From NCBI RefSeq assembly GCF_018069705.1, contig NZ_CP072943.1, forward strand, positions 1,985,453 to 2,049,452: a stretch of 64,000 bases of DNA, in the 5' to 3' direction. The notes below the pieces were generated by a model. That model was not told the origin of the DNA. It did not search any database and was given only the letters and a program-made list of their open reading frames with translations. This stretch comes from Aminithiophilus ramosus. GTDB taxonomy: Bacteria > Synergistota > Synergistia > Synergistales > Aminithiophilaceae. Shown piece by piece: positions 44,999 through 56,249 of the stretch (position 1 is the first letter of the stretch; each line of letters starts with the position of its first letter). Made by a program: the position numbers and the translations under genes.

Positions 44999-46543
44999 TC
45001 ATTCCCACTCGATCGTTGCGGGGGGCTTGCTCGTCACGTCGAGGACGACGCGATTGACGCCTTCCACCTCGTTGCAGATCCGCCGCGACACTCGGTCGAG
45101 AAGCTCCGGCGACAGGCGCACCCAGTCGGCCGTCATGCCGTCCTGGGAGTGGACGGCCCGGAGGACGACGGCCTCGGCGTAGGTCCGAACGTCGCCCATG
45201 ACGCCTACGGTGCGCACCGGCAAAAGGACGCAGAAGGCCTGCCACATCCTGTCGTAGAGGCCGGCGGCAACGATCTCCTCGGCGAAGATGGCGTCGGCCT
45301 CGCGGAGGACGTCGAGGCGGCCCGGGGAGACCTCGCCGAGGCAGCGCACGGCCAGACCGGGACCCGGAAAGGGGTGACGGCCCAGGATCGCGCCGGGAAC
45401 GTCCATGAGGGCTCCGATGGCGCGGACCTCGTCCTTGAAGAGGTCTCTCAGCGGCTCGAGGAGGCCGAAGGCGATGTCGTCGGGAAGGCCGCCGACGTTG
45501 TGATGGGTCTTGATGACCGAGGCTCCCTTGCCCTTGAAGCCGCTTTCGATGACGTCGGGGTAGAGAGTCCCCTGGAGAAGCCACTGGGCGCCGCCGATCT
45601 CGGCGGCCTTGGCCTCGAAGACGCGGACGAAGGTCTCGCCGATGATCTTGCGCTTCCGCTCGGGCTCGACGACGCCCTCAAGACGGGAGAGAAAGGTCTG
45701 CGAGGCATCGACGTAGTGGACCTTGAGTTTGAGTTTCTCCCTGTAGAGGTCGAGGACGGACCGGGCCTCGTCCTTGCGGAGGAGGCCGTTGTTGACGAAG
45801 ATGCACTCGAGCCTGTCGCCGACGGCACGGCTCGTCAGGACGGCGGCCACCGTCGAATCGACGCCTCCCGACAGGCCGCAGACGACCCGATCGCCACCGA
45901 CCTTGGCGGCGATTTCCGAGGTCATCTGGTCGACCCAGCCCGAGAGGTTCCAGCTTTCCTCGCAGCGGCAGACGTCGAAGAGGAAGTTGCGCAACACATC
46001 CAGCCCTCCTTCCGTATGGACCACTTCGGGGTGAAACTGGAGGGCCAGGACCTTGCCGTCCCTGCCGGAGAAGGCGGCGGGCGCGCCCGATTCGCTCTCG
46101 GCATGGACGGAGAAGCCGGTCGGAACGGCGGCCACCTCGTCCCAGTGACTCATCCAGGCCTGAAAGGTCGCGGGCAGCCCTCGGAGGAGAGGGTTGCCCG
46201 CCGCGGTGACGCGAACGACGGAGGCACCGTACTCGGCGCTCGCCCCCTTGCGCACCTTGCCGCCCAGGACATGGGCCAGAAGCTGCATGCCGTAGCAGAT
46301 GCCCAGGACGGGGACGGATCCGTCGAGCAGACGTCCGTCGATCGTCGGGGCTCCCGGAGCGGTGGCGCTGGCCGGCCCGCCGGAAAGGATGATCCCCTTG
46401 GGGTGCCGGGAGAGAATCGTCTCCACCGGAGCGTCCCAGGGGAGGATTTCGCTGTGGACCTTGAGCTCCCGGACGCGCCTGGCGATGAGCTGGGTGTACT
46501 GGGAGCCGTAGTCCAGAACCAGGATGTTGTCCTTGACGTTCAT
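44999..46543 (-). CDS. guaA: GMP synthase (glutamine-hydrolysing)
   Basis: Converts XMP to GMP; 514 residues. The class I amidotransferase domain has the nucleophile Cys83 in GICYGMQLLA and a HPE triad segment (LQFHPEVVHTEGG near 170). The ATP pyrophosphatase domain has GLSGGVDSTVAA near 225, and a dimerisation domain ends in SKPPATIEWE. ATG 46543 or the adjoining ATG 46546 starts the protein. GGAGG lies about 22 bases upstream, with a GGGCCCTCGGGCCC palindrome between that could fold and bring it closer. Confidence 0.96.
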   Translation of the reverse strand: MNVKDNILVLDYGSQYTQLIARRVRELKVHSEILPWDAPVETILSRHPKGIILSGGPASATAPGAPTIDGRLLDGSVPVLGICYGMQLLAHVLGGKVRKGASAEYGASVVRVTAAGNPLLRGLPATFQAWMSHWDEVAAVPTGFSVHAESESGAPAAFSGRDGKVLALQFHPEVVHTEGGLDVLRNFLFDVCRCEESWNLSGWVDQMTSEIAAKVGGDRVVCGLSGGVDSTVAAVLTSRAVGDRLECIFVNNGLLRKDEARSVLDLYREKLKLKVHYVDASQTFLSRLEGVVEPERKRKIIGETFVRVFEAKAAEIGGAQWLLQGTLYPDVIESGFKGKGASVIKTHHNVGGLPDDIAFGLLEPLRDLFKDEVRAIGALMDVPGAILGRHPFPGPGLAVRCLGEVSPGRLDVLREADAIFAEEIVAAGLYDRMWQAFCVLLPVRTVGVMGDVRTYAEAVVLRAVHSQDGMTADWVRLSPELLDRVSRRICNEVEGVNRVVLDVTSKPPATIEWE

Positions 46544-46635
46544 CATCGATCGGGCCCGAGGGCCCACACCTCCATCGTGGGGAATCCCCCTCATGGTAGC
46601 AGAAGAAGGGCAGCCGATACAGCGGCGGCAGGTTA

Positions 46636-46669
46636 CGAAAAGGCCCCCGTTCCGGGAGAACGGGGGCCT
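46636..46669 (-). terminator. Intrinsic terminator of groES-groEL
   Basis: A perfect 13-base stem (AAGGCCCCCGTTC and its complement) with a five-base loop is followed by TTTTC on the minus strand, about 15 bases beyond the groEL stop. Confidence 0.8.
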
Positions 46670-46684
46670 TCGCGGCGACGGGCT

Positions 46685-48618
<1,934 letters not shown>

Positions 48619-48657
48619 AGTCTATCCCTCCTTGTGCTTGATGGCTCTTCTGTTATG

Positions 48658-48684
48658 TTAGCACTCATTTGAGACGAGTGCCAG
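48658..48684. promoter_or_regulatory. CIRCE operator (HrcA-binding site) of groES-groEL
   Basis: TTAGCACTC, nine bases, GAGTGCCAG: the CIRCE inverted repeat with one perfect arm and seven of nine matches in the other. It lies just downstream of the predicted transcription start and 40 bases before groES, the standard arrangement for HrcA repression. hrcA itself is not in this window. Confidence 0.88.
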
Positions 48685-48697
48685 CAGGTTGGCTATG

Positions 48698-48726
48698 ATA
48701 TTAGCGTCAACGTTGATCAAACTCAA
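48698..48726 (-). promoter_or_regulatory. Promoter of groES-groEL
   Basis: TTGAGT and TAATAT are 17 bases apart on the minus strand. The predicted start at about 48691 lies just before the CIRCE element, so bound HrcA would block transcription. Confidence 0.6.
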
Positions 48727-48812
48727 GTCCCAAATTTTGCCCTAGAAGGCGATCTGCGTCGTTTTTGGCCTTTTATCTCTTTTTTCCTCCGCCAGAGGAC
48801 CTCATTGACTAT

Positions 48813-48869
48813 CGCGGAAGAGAAGAGGGCCCTGCGGCTTTCGCCTCAGAGGCCCTCTTCTCTTCCGCG
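48813..48869. terminator. Large hairpin downstream of tsaD
   Basis: A 19-base stem (CGCGGAAGAGAAGAGGGCC and its complement) with a 19-base loop, located 64 bases beyond the tsaD stop and before the groES promoter. It has no T run but is the strongest stem in the spacer and likely ends the murJ-tsaD unit. Confidence 0.55.
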
Positions 48870-48932
48870 GCAGGGAAGGATCGGGACAGGGAAGGGCTCG
48901 AAAGGGGGAGGGCCGATCCCGACGGCCCTCCC

Positions 48933-49946
48933 TCAGGGCGAGGCCAGCGGCCAGGAGGGATCGGGCGTGAGCGTCAGGTCGGAGCGGACACCCCGCTTCC
49001 AGTTGTTGTAGCCGGCGGCGGCGATCATGACGGCGTTGTCGGTGCAGAGATCCCTGGGCGGGATGTAGCTCTTCCACTGACGGGCCGCCGCCATTCGCTC
49101 CCTGAGGGAACTGTTGGCGGCGACGCCTCCGGAGAGGACCACGGAGCGGACGCCCGTCCGGGCCACGGCGAGGCGGACCTTGGCCATGAGGGCTGCCAGG
49201 GCCGCCTCCTGGAAGGAGGCACAGATGTCCTCCAGGGGGATCTCTGCCCCCTCGAAACGGCGCAGCAGCCAGAGTACGGCTGTCTTGAGGCCGCTGTAGC
49301 TGAACTCGACGGCGTCGCTGTCTTTCATGGGGACGGGAAGGGGAAAGGCCTTGGGATTCCCCTTCCGAGCCAGATCGTCTATGGCGGGACCGCCGGGATA
49401 GGGAAGGCCCAGGAGTTTGGCCACCTTGTCGTAGGCCTCGCCGACGGCGTCGTCTCGCGTCATCCCCAGAAGACGGTAGTCGCCGAAGGCCCGGACGTGA
49501 ACGATCTCCGTGTGGCCGCCGGAGACGATGAGGGCCAGAAAGGGGGGGACGAGATCGTCATGGGCGACGACGTTGGCGAAAAGATGGCCCTCGAGGTGAT
49601 TGATTCCGACGATAGGCAGCTCCCAGGCCTGGGCAAGGGCCTTGGCGGCCATGACGCCGACGAGGAGGGACCCCATGAGCCCCGGGCCTGCCGTGACGGC
49701 CACGAGCGAGAGTTCCCGAGGGGCGTTGGCGACGCCGCCCCGTCGGAGGACCTCGCGGAGGAGAGGGATGAGGGTCCGAAGGTGTTCCCGAGAGGCCGTC
49801 TCGGGAATGACCCCTCCCCAGGGGGCGTGGAGGGCGATCTGGCTGGCCAGAGCCGTGGCCCGGACTCTCCGGCTCCCTTCGAGGAGGGCGACGGAGGTGT
49901 CGTCGCAGCTGCTTTCGATGGCCAGGGTCAGGAAGGGACGACTCAC
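48933..49946 (-). CDS. tsaD: tRNA N6-threonylcarbamoyladenosine synthase subunit TsaD
   Basis: Transfers threonylcarbamoyl to A37 of ANN-decoding tRNAs with TsaB and TsaE; 337 residues. The ASKHA-type ATPase fold starts LTLAIESSCDDTSVALLEG. The metal motif NHLEGHLFA and VSGGHTEIVHV, FSYSGLKTAV and VLSGGVAANSSLR are intact. The GTG start overlaps the upstream zinc-ribbon gene by four bases and has GGAGG nine bases before it; the longer upstream frame is that gene's shadow. Confidence 0.96.
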   Translation of the reverse strand: MSRPFLTLAIESSCDDTSVALLEGSRRVRATALASQIALHAPWGGVIPETASREHLRTLIPLLREVLRRGGVANAPRELSLVAVTAGPGLMGSLLVGVMAAKALAQAWELPIVGINHLEGHLFANVVAHDDLVPPFLALIVSGGHTEIVHVRAFGDYRLLGMTRDDAVGEAYDKVAKLLGLPYPGGPAIDDLARKGNPKAFPLPVPMKDSDAVEFSYSGLKTAVLWLLRRFEGAEIPLEDICASFQEAALAALMAKVRLAVARTGVRSVVLSGGVAANSSLRERMAAARQWKSYIPPRDLCTDNAVMIAAAGYNNWKRGVRSDLTLTPDPSWPLASP

Positions 49947-50128
49947 CGGCCCCCACCTCCGCAGCCCGAGCAGCCCGAACAGGAGCCGCCGCAGCTTTTG
50001 GGACGACGGGCCTCCCCTTCCAGATGGATGAGGACCTTGCCCCGGCAGAAGGGGCATGTGGACGAAAGACGTTCCGACCGGAAGACCTTCCCGCAGGAGG
50101 CGCAGCGATAGGCGTGCACGGCCGTCAC
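49943..50128 (-). CDS. FmdB-like small zinc-ribbon protein
   Basis: Protein of 61 residues starting MTAVHAYRCASCGKVFRSER, with a CxxC...CxxC zinc ribbon (CASC and CPFC) and an unusual Cys-Gly-rich tail (SCGGSCSGCSGCGGGG). The GTG start overlaps the preceding stop by four bases and its own stop overlaps tsaD by four, so it is tightly coupled on both sides. Function is unknown; regulatory or nucleic-acid-binding roles are usually suggested for such ribbons. Confidence 0.75.
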   Translation of the reverse strand: MTAVHAYRCASCGKVFRSERLSSTCPFCRGKVLIHLEGEARRPKSCGGSCSGCSGCGGGGR

Positions 50129-50637
50129 CTCGGAGCGGTCCATTCCGTGCCGTACTCGCCGTAGCCCAGGGAGATGGGCCCCCGGGCCGGCAGAGCCTTG
50201 GTGGGGATCAGGACGGCCACCGTCGCCTCGAGCCCCGTGGGCAGATCGCCCTCGGGAAGGTAGTGAATGCGGGCACGGATGTCCTCGAGGGTCACCTTGT
50301 GGTCGCCCACGCGGAGCTCTCGGGGGTCGAAGGTCCAGGGTTTGAGGACCTTGAGGCGGATGACAAAGAGCGTCTTCCCTTTGGCGCCGTAGTTCTGACC
50401 GTGCCAGGCGAGCCAGTCGGGAACGTCGGGATTTCCCGACAGGCTGCGGGCCAGGGCCTGATCGACGAGGATGAAGGCCAGGCGGGCACGGGCGCCGAGG
50501 ACCATGTCTCCCAGGACCTGTCCCTCGACCCAGACGTTGGCCGTCCGGGCGTCGAGAAGTTCCCGGAAGGTGGCGGCCTCGCCCGCCGCCGTCACGAATA
50601 GGAGGAGCAGGGAGAGAAGGGCGGCGGGAGCTCTCAT
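50125..50637 (-). CDS. Uncharacterised secreted protein
   Basis: Protein of 170 residues with a clear signal peptide (MRAPAALLSLLLLFVTAAGE) and a probable cleavage after AGEA. The mature part has no motif I recognise. Segments such as DIRARIHYLPEGDLPTGLEA suggest a beta-rich periplasmic domain. It overlaps hslO by four bases (ATGA) and the zinc-ribbon gene by four (GTGA). Confidence 0.75.
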   Translation of the reverse strand: MRAPAALLSLLLLFVTAAGEAATFRELLDARTANVWVEGQVLGDMVLGARARLAFILVDQALARSLSGNPDVPDWLAWHGQNYGAKGKTLFVIRLKVLKPWTFDPRELRVGDHKVTLEDIRARIHYLPEGDLPTGLEATVAVLIPTKALPARGPISLGYGEYGTEWTAPR

Positions 50638-51536
50638 GATCTCTGCCTCCTCTGAAGGTCGGCGATCTCGTCGGGGGAGAAGAGGTAGGAGGTGTTGCAG
50701 AAATGACAGCGGACCTCCTGGCTCTCGTCGACGCTCTCCCCTCCCAGGGCCGCCATAAGGCCGGCCGAGGCCACGTCACGGTCGCAGCGACAGCCGAAAC
50801 GGTATTCCTGACGGCCCAGCCAGTAGAGGTCGAGGCCCGAGGCGAAACGTTCGACGACGCGCCTCACGTTTCCCTCCTCTTGGAGGAAGAGGCCGCTCAG
50901 CTGGGGCAGGGAGCGGAACCGGCGCTCCACTTCGTCGGCGAAGGCCTCCGTCGTGTCGGGAAAGAGCTGGACCATCAGTCCCCCCGCGGCGACGACGACG
51001 CCCTCGTGTTCGAGAACGCCCAGGGCGAGGGCCGTCCTGGTCTGTTCGGATCGGACGTAGTAGGCCGCCACGTCTTCGGCGATCTCTCCCGAACGGAGAG
51101 GAACCTGGCCTCGGACCGGCTCCTTCAATCCCAGGTCTTTGATGACCGACAGGGTTCCCGAGCCCACGGCGGCGGCGACGTTCCACTTGCCAGGCCCTTT
51201 GGGCTCGGGCTCGGCCGAGGGGTTGGCGACGAATCCCCGCATGACCCCCTCCGATTCGGCGTCGGCGACGATCTTGCCCAGCGGTCCGTCGCCGTCGACG
51301 GAAAGGGTGACTCGGGCCCGACGGCTCTTTTTCATGTCGTCGGCCATGAGGAGAGAGGCCATGGAAAGACGGCCCAGGGCGGCCGTGGCCGTTCCCGACA
51401 GACGGTGGAGGGCCTTGAGATGGGCCACCAATTCCCGGGCCTCGACGGCGAGGAGACGGGCCTCCTCACCTCCGACGAGGGCCCGGACGACGAGGGCCTG
51501 AGGGGCCTGCGCCGCTTCGTTGCTTTCGTTTCTCAT
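50634..51536 (-). CDS. hslO: Redox-regulated chaperone Hsp33
   Basis: Holdase of 300 residues activated by oxidation and unfolding. The C-terminal zinc centre is intact (FGCRCDRD and EVRCHFCNTSY, four cysteines). The N-terminal core includes LMADDMKKSRRARVTLSVDG and GYVxNP-type GFVANPSAE. The ATG overlaps the murJ stop (ATGA). Confidence 0.95.
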   Translation of the reverse strand: MRNESNEAAQAPQALVVRALVGGEEARLLAVEARELVAHLKALHRLSGTATAALGRLSMASLLMADDMKKSRRARVTLSVDGDGPLGKIVADAESEGVMRGFVANPSAEPEPKGPGKWNVAAAVGSGTLSVIKDLGLKEPVRGQVPLRSGEIAEDVAAYYVRSEQTRTALALGVLEHEGVVVAAGGLMVQLFPDTTEAFADEVERRFRSLPQLSGLFLQEEGNVRRVVERFASGLDLYWLGRQEYRFGCRCDRDVASAGLMAALGGESVDESQEVRCHFCNTSYLFSPDEIADLQRRQRS

Positions 51537-53089
51537 GACGGATCATCCTTCCTGCAGGCATTCGAGAGCCAGTTCCATTCCTGAGCGCGCGCCAATGCCG
51601 TGAGGAGGCCATAGGCGCCGCCTCCGGCGACGGTGACGGAGAGGACCCAGGCGGCACGGAGCGAGAGGTTGGCCGTCGGCGGATAGGGACAGAAGAAGCG
51701 GAAGAGCGCGACGACGGCGACGAGGGCGACGAGCCCGGGGAGCAGACGGACGAGCCAGCTCCACCGGAGGAGTTTCAGCGGACGGCCCAGGCTCCCGCAG
51801 AGACGATGGTACCCCACGGCGGCCGCTCCGGCAAAGGCCAGAGAGGAGGCCAGGGCAAGGCCTCTGTAGGAGAGAGGTCCCATGAGGAGGAGGCAGAAAA
51901 GAAGGTTGACCCCGACGCTGGAGGCCGTCACGAAGAGGGCGTCGCGGGGAAGGCCGCGGGCGTAGAGGGCCCTCATGATGACCGTCGTCAGGGCCATTCC
52001 CGGCAGCCCCAGAGCGTACATGGAGAGGGCCTGGGAGGTTGCGTGCCAGGCCCAGTCGTCGAAGGCGCCTCTCCGGAAGAGGAGGTGGACCATTTCATCG
52101 GATACGAGAAAAAGACCGGCCGAGACGGGGAGAACGATGAAGAGGGCGAAGCGCAGGGCATCGCGGGTCACTTCGGCGAAGAGCTCCTCCCCGTCGAGGA
52201 CGTGCCGGGCCAGGAGAGGGAGGACGGCCTGGGAGATGGCGATGACGAAAAGGCCCAGGGGGAGCTGAAGGATTCTGTCGGCGTAGTTGAGGACGGAGAT
52301 GGCCCCCTCCTCCAGGAAGGAGCCGAGCATGCGGCTCACGATGGGGTTGACCTGATTGAGAGAGAGCCCTGCGGCGTAGGGGAAGAAGAGGAAGAACATG
52401 CGCCTGAGGTCTGTGTCCCTCCGATCGGGCCTGGCGGGAAGGAGCAGAACGCCGAGACGCCCCGCCCAGAACCATTGGAGGAGAAACTGGACGAGGCCGC
52501 CGCAGAGGACGGCCACGGGAAGGGCCCAGATGCCCCAGAGGCGGAAAGAGGCCAGAAGCACGACGAGGTAGACGACGTTGCTCAGGGCCGGGGCGAGAGA
52601 GGGGACGAAGAAGCGGTCCATGCTGTTGAGAACGCCCATGGCCAGGGCAGACAGAGACATGAGGAGCAGGAAGGGCAGGATCTGCCGCGTCAGGCCCAAC
52701 GCCAGGACCGATTCTTCGGCCGAGAAGCCCGGCGCCATGAGGCGGACCAGGAGAGGGGCCAGGAAAAATCCGGCGGCCACGACGGCGACGCCGGCGACGA
52801 CGAGGACCGTCAGGGCCTGACAGGCCAGGGAGCGGGCCCTGTCTCTGCCGTCACGGACAAGGACCTGGGAGAAGACGGGGACGAAGGCCGCCGAAAGGGC
52901 TCCCTCGGCCAGGAGCTGGCGAGAGAGATTGGCCAGGGTATAGGCGATGAAGAAGGCGTCAAGCTGCCGCGTGGCGCCGAAGAGGGCCGCCGTGACCATT
53001 TCCCGGGCCAGGCCCAGGAGACGGCTGGCCAGAGTTCCGACCATCATCGTCAGGGCGTGGCGGACCATCCTTGCAAGCGAGGACGACAT
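51533..53089 (-). CDS. murJ: Lipid II flippase MurJ (MviN)
   Basis: Polytopic membrane protein of 518 residues with about 14 helices that flips lipid II for peptidoglycan synthesis. Family stretches: SRLLGLAREMVTAALFGAT, DAFFIAYTLANLSRQLLAEG, LSAAFVPVFSQ and NYADRILQLPLGLFVIAISQ. ATG 53089 begins at the usual family N-terminus; GGGAGG lies 13 bases upstream, rather far. It is the first gene of murJ-hslO-unknown-ribbon-tsaD and is divergent from the protease gene. Confidence 0.95.
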   Translation of the reverse strand: MSSSLARMVRHALTMMVGTLASRLLGLAREMVTAALFGATRQLDAFFIAYTLANLSRQLLAEGALSAAFVPVFSQVLVRDGRDRARSLACQALTVLVVAGVAVVAAGFFLAPLLVRLMAPGFSAEESVLALGLTRQILPFLLLMSLSALAMGVLNSMDRFFVPSLAPALSNVVYLVVLLASFRLWGIWALPVAVLCGGLVQFLLQWFWAGRLGVLLLPARPDRRDTDLRRMFFLFFPYAAGLSLNQVNPIVSRMLGSFLEEGAISVLNYADRILQLPLGLFVIAISQAVLPLLARHVLDGEELFAEVTRDALRFALFIVLPVSAGLFLVSDEMVHLLFRRGAFDDWAWHATSQALSMYALGLPGMALTTVIMRALYARGLPRDALFVTASSVGVNLLFCLLLMGPLSYRGLALASSLAFAGAAAVGYHRLCGSLGRPLKLLRWSWLVRLLPGLVALVAVVALFRFFCPYPPTANLSLRAAWVLSVTVAGGGAYGLLTALARAQEWNWLSNACRKDDPS

Positions 53090-53140
53090 TCTTTTATGAT
53101 GACCTCCCGAAGACATCGAAGGAATCGAGGTGCTCTCCTC

Positions 53141-53602
53141 ATGTGCGATCACGTTCTGCTTTTCGGCGTGGGTAACGTCCTTCGCGGCGACGACGGCGCG
53201 GGACCGGCCCTTCTCTCTCTCCTTCAGAGGAAAAACCTTCCCTGGCTCCGGTGCCGCGACGGCGGGCAGAACCCCGAGAACGTCCTTCCCCAGATGGCGA
53301 CGGAAAGGGCGGGGAAAATCCTCGTCGTCGACGCGGCCCTCATGGGACTCCCGCCGGGCTCGGTACGGCAGGTCCCTCCCGATCTTCTCCGGGAGGAGAT
53401 CTCCCTTTCGGGACTGTCCCTCGGCTTTCTCCTCGGCTGTTACGGCAGGGGGCGCGATCTGTCCCTCATCGGCATCGAGCCCCTGCGGCGAGGCCTGGAG
53501 AAGGGGCTCTCCCTCCCCGTCGCCCGGGCCGTCGCTTCGACGGCCCGCCTCATCGAGAGTCGCCGATGGGACGAGATCGCCCGGCTGACGTTCACCAGGT
53601 GA
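53141..53602 (+). CDS. Hydrogenase maturation protease-like protein (HycI/HupD family)
   Basis: Protein of 153 residues with the family start [20 protein letters not shown] (metal-site acid within GNxLxxDDG) and [16 protein letters not shown] further on. These endopeptidases trim the C-terminus of [NiFe]-hydrogenase large subunits. No hydrogenase or hyp gene is in the window. It is one of four plus-strand genes. ATG 53141 has GAGG eleven bases upstream; an open frame running 1.3 kb further upstream is antisense to murJ and not real. Its end overlaps lptB convergently by 11 bases. Confidence 0.82.
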   Translation: MCDHVLLFGVGNVLRGDDGAGPALLSLLQRKNLPWLRCRDGGQNPENVLPQMATERAGKILVVDAALMGLPPGSVRQVPPDLLREEISLSGLSLGFLLGCYGRGRDLSLIGIEPLRRGLEKGLSLPVARAVASTARLIESRRWDEIARLTFTR

Positions 53603-54317
53603 AGCGCTCTCCCAGATAGAATTTGCGGGCCACGTCGCTTCCGGCCACGACGGAGGGCGTCCCCTCGATGAGAATCTGCCCCTGGTGGATGAGGTAGGCG
53701 CGGTCGGTGATGGCCAGCGTTTCCCGGACGTTGTGGTCCGTGAGAAGGATGCCGTACCCCTTGCGCCTCAGGCCGACGATGAGCTGCTGGATGTCGTAGA
53801 CGGCGATAGGATCGATGCCGCTGAAGGGCTCGTCGAGGAGGAGAAATTCGGGCATGATGGCCAGGGCCCGGGCTATTTCGACGCGGCGGCGCTCGCCGCC
53901 GCTGAGGGCGTAGCCCGCTATGTCGACGATCTTCTGAAGGCCGAAGTCCTCGATGAGTCGTTCGGCCATTTCGCGCCGTTCGACCGGAGGGCGGCCCATC
54001 TCCTCCAGCACGAGGAGGAGGTTCTCCCTGACGGAGAGATCGCGAAAGACGGAGGCCTCCTGGGGCAGATAGCCCAGGCCCAGGCGGGCTCGGCGATACA
54101 TCTCCAGGCCGGCCAGCTCCCGCCCTCCGATGGAGAGGCTCCCCGAGTCGGGCCGGACGAGGCCGACGATCATGTAGAAGGTCGTCGTCTTGCCCGCGCC
54201 GTTGGGCCCCAGAAGCCCCACGATCTCCCCTTGGGCTACGGAAAGGGAGACGCCCTGGACGACCTTGCGCCCCTTGAAACTCTTGGCCAGGTTCCTGGCC
54301 TGGAGGCGACATTCCAT
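53592..54317 (-). CDS. lptB: Lipopolysaccharide export ATPase LptB
   Basis: ABC ATPase of 241 residues which with LptF/G extracts LPS from the inner membrane. Walker A is GPNGAGKT (37-44), the signature is LSGGERRR near 139, Walker B is [15 protein letters not shown] and the H-loop [18 protein letters not shown] and NVRETL are typical of LptB rather than amino-acid transporters. ATG overlaps the lptA stop (TGATG). Confidence 0.95.
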   Translation of the reverse strand: MECRLQARNLAKSFKGRKVVQGVSLSVAQGEIVGLLGPNGAGKTTTFYMIVGLVRPDSGSLSIGGRELAGLEMYRRARLGLGYLPQEASVFRDLSVRENLLLVLEEMGRPPVERREMAERLIEDFGLQKIVDIAGYALSGGERRRVEIARALAIMPEFLLLDEPFSGIDPIAVYDIQQLIVGLRRKGYGILLTDHNVRETLAITDRAYLIHQGQILIEGTPSVVAGSDVARKFYLGERFTW

Positions 54318-55153
54318 CAGGGGGTGCCCCTTTCGGGGAGGCTGAAGGTGATCTTGGGCGACCCGAGGGCCTCGATGCGCCGCGAGGCCAGATGAAGGAC
54401 GAGGCTGTCGGCCCGGAGCGTCCTCTCCCCCTGGCGGGCGACGGCCGAGCCGGAGACGACAAGCGTTCCCCTCGCCTGGGAGTAGAGGGCTTTGGCCCCG
54501 ACGATGCGCAGGGTTCCGCCGTCGGCGCCCGTCAGGCGGGCCTCGACGGAGCCCGAGGCCGTCACCTCGACGACGACGCCGCCCTTCAGCTTTCCCTCGA
54601 CGACGGCGGCCCTGAAGAACAGACCGGACTGGGCGTCCTCGTAACGTTTCAGGCCGGTGATCCTGAAGGCGTCGCCGTCGAAGCGCCCCTCGTCGGCCTC
54701 GACGGCCCGGGGGCCGGAGAAGGCCTCGACGCCTCCCGTGGCGTGAAGCAGCCCCGACTCGCGCCACAGAAGGCGGGCACAGCGCAGTTCGTCGTCGCCT
54801 CGGCGAAAGGAGACGGCCCCCTCGGCCACGACCTCGAGGCCTCCCTCCTCGCGATAGGAGAGGCTTTCGGCCTCGACGTCGACGTTTCTTTCCTCCGACC
54901 GCCCCCTGACGCCGCCCCAGAGACGGTACCGCCCCTCGGCGAGGAAACCCTCGGCCTCCTGGGCATCGAAGGCCATGCCTCCCTTTCGGAGGACGACGTC
55001 GCCCTGAGCGCGGATCTGCTGGAAGGCCGGATCGTAGCGCAACTCCTCGGCCCGGAGAGAGGCCTCCTCTCCCTCGGCGACACCGCCCATCACAAGAAAG
55101 GCGGCGAGAAGAAACGCGCCGACGGGCCCCCGCCTTTTCGATTTCATCGCCAT
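54317..55153 (-). CDS. lptA: LPS periplasmic bridge protein LptA-like (OstA domain)
   Basis: Secreted protein of 278 residues. A signal peptide (residues 1-28, [20 protein letters not shown]) is followed by repeated OstA-type beta strands ([39 protein letters not shown]). It is longer than E. coli LptA (185), with room for two jelly-roll units. A TACAAT at 55206-55211 on the minus strand is a possible -10 box of its own promoter, 84 bases after asd. Confidence 0.82.
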   Translation of the reverse strand: MAMKSKRRGPVGAFLLAAFLVMGGVAEGEEASLRAEELRYDPAFQQIRAQGDVVLRKGGMAFDAQEAEGFLAEGRYRLWGGVRGRSEERNVDVEAESLSYREEGGLEVVAEGAVSFRRGDDELRCARLLWRESGLLHATGGVEAFSGPRAVEADEGRFDGDAFRITGLKRYEDAQSGLFFRAAVVEGKLKGGVVVEVTASGSVEARLTGADGGTLRIVGAKALYSQARGTLVVSGSAVARQGERTLRADSLVLHLASRRIEALGSPKITFSLPERGTP

Positions 55154-55237
55154 TGTCGCACCGTCCTCAAGACAAGAAGTGGCGGCCCGTGAAGGCGCCG
55201 CCGCTATTGTACCTTATCGTCGCCGGGCCGATGAGGT

Positions 55238-56245
55238 TCAGGGGCGCAAAGCCCCTCTCTCCAGAAGGAACTCCCCGATCTGGACGGCGTTGAGGGCCGC
55301 TCCCTTCTTCAGGTTATCGGAGACGACCCAGAGGGCCAGGGCCCGATCGAGGGCCGTGTCGCGCCGGATTCGCCCCACGTAGACGGGATCGGTCCCGGCG
55401 GCCTCGCGGGCCAGAGGGTAGGAGGCCGAGGCCGGGTCATCGACGACGACGACGCCGGGGGAGCGGGAGAGGATCTCCCGGGCCCGCTCGGGCGCGAGGT
55501 CGCGGCGGAACCGGAAGAGGAGGGCCTCCGAATGACCTCGGAAGACGGGGACGCGGACGGTGGTGCAGCTCACGGAAAGATCGGGAAGGGCCATGATCTT
55601 CCGCGATTCGCGGACCATCTTCCACTCCTCCTCGCTGACGCCCTCCTCGTCGAAGGCCCCGATGTGGGGCAGGGCGTTGAAGGCGATGGAATGGGGATAC
55701 ACGGAAGGGAGGGGTTCCTCGCCGGCCAGCGCGGCCCGGGAGCCCCGATCGAGTTCTTCCACGGCGGCCCGGCCCGTCCCGGAGACGGACTGGAAGGTGA
55801 CGGCGCTCATGTAGTCGAGACCGGCCTCTTTGTGGAGAGGCCAGGCGGCGACGACGGCCTGAATGGTGGCGCAGTTGGGGTTGGCGATGATCGGCCGCCC
55901 CAGGGCCGTCTCTGCGTTCACCTCGGGGACGACGAGAGGGACGGAAGGGTCCATCCTCCAGGCCGAACTGTTGTCGACGACGACGGAACCGGCACCGGCG
56001 GCGACGGGAGCCCAGATGCGGGAAGGGCCCGATCCGGCCGAAAAGAGGGCCAGGTCGACGCCGTCGAAGGCCCTTTCGTCGACGGCCCGGACGGTCCAGG
56101 AAGCCCCCCGAAAGAGGATCTCCCTCCCGGCCGATTGAGGCGACGCCAGCAGGCGGAGTTCGTCGACGGGGAAGTTCCGCTCCTCCAGGACGCGGACCAT
56201 TTCCCGGCCGACGAGGCCCGTCGCTCCCAGCACGGCAACGCGCAT
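55238..56245 (-). CDS. asd: Aspartate-semialdehyde dehydrogenase
   Basis: Reduces aspartyl phosphate to aspartate semialdehyde for threonine, methionine, lysine and diaminopimelate synthesis; 335 residues. NADP site VAVLGATGLVGREMVRVLEE, catalytic Cys in IIANPNCATIQ, and QSVSGTGRAAVEEL are present. AGGAGG lies nine bases before the ATG. It follows lysC by four bases. Confidence 0.97.
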   Translation of the reverse strand: MRVAVLGATGLVGREMVRVLEERNFPVDELRLLASPQSAGREILFRGASWTVRAVDERAFDGVDLALFSAGSGPSRIWAPVAAGAGSVVVDNSSAWRMDPSVPLVVPEVNAETALGRPIIANPNCATIQAVVAAWPLHKEAGLDYMSAVTFQSVSGTGRAAVEELDRGSRAALAGEEPLPSVYPHSIAFNALPHIGAFDEEGVSEEEWKMVRESRKIMALPDLSVSCTTVRVPVFRGHSEALLFRFRRDLAPERAREILSRSPGVVVVDDPASASYPLAREAAGTDPVYVGRIRRDTALDRALALWVVSDNLKKGAALNAVQIGEFLLERGALRP

Positions 56246-56249
56246 GACC

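Noticed and set aside
51806..53140. In-frame upstream extension of the hydrogenase-maturation protease
   Set aside because: The extension is antisense to murJ and lacks homology; the family start coincides with ATG 53141.
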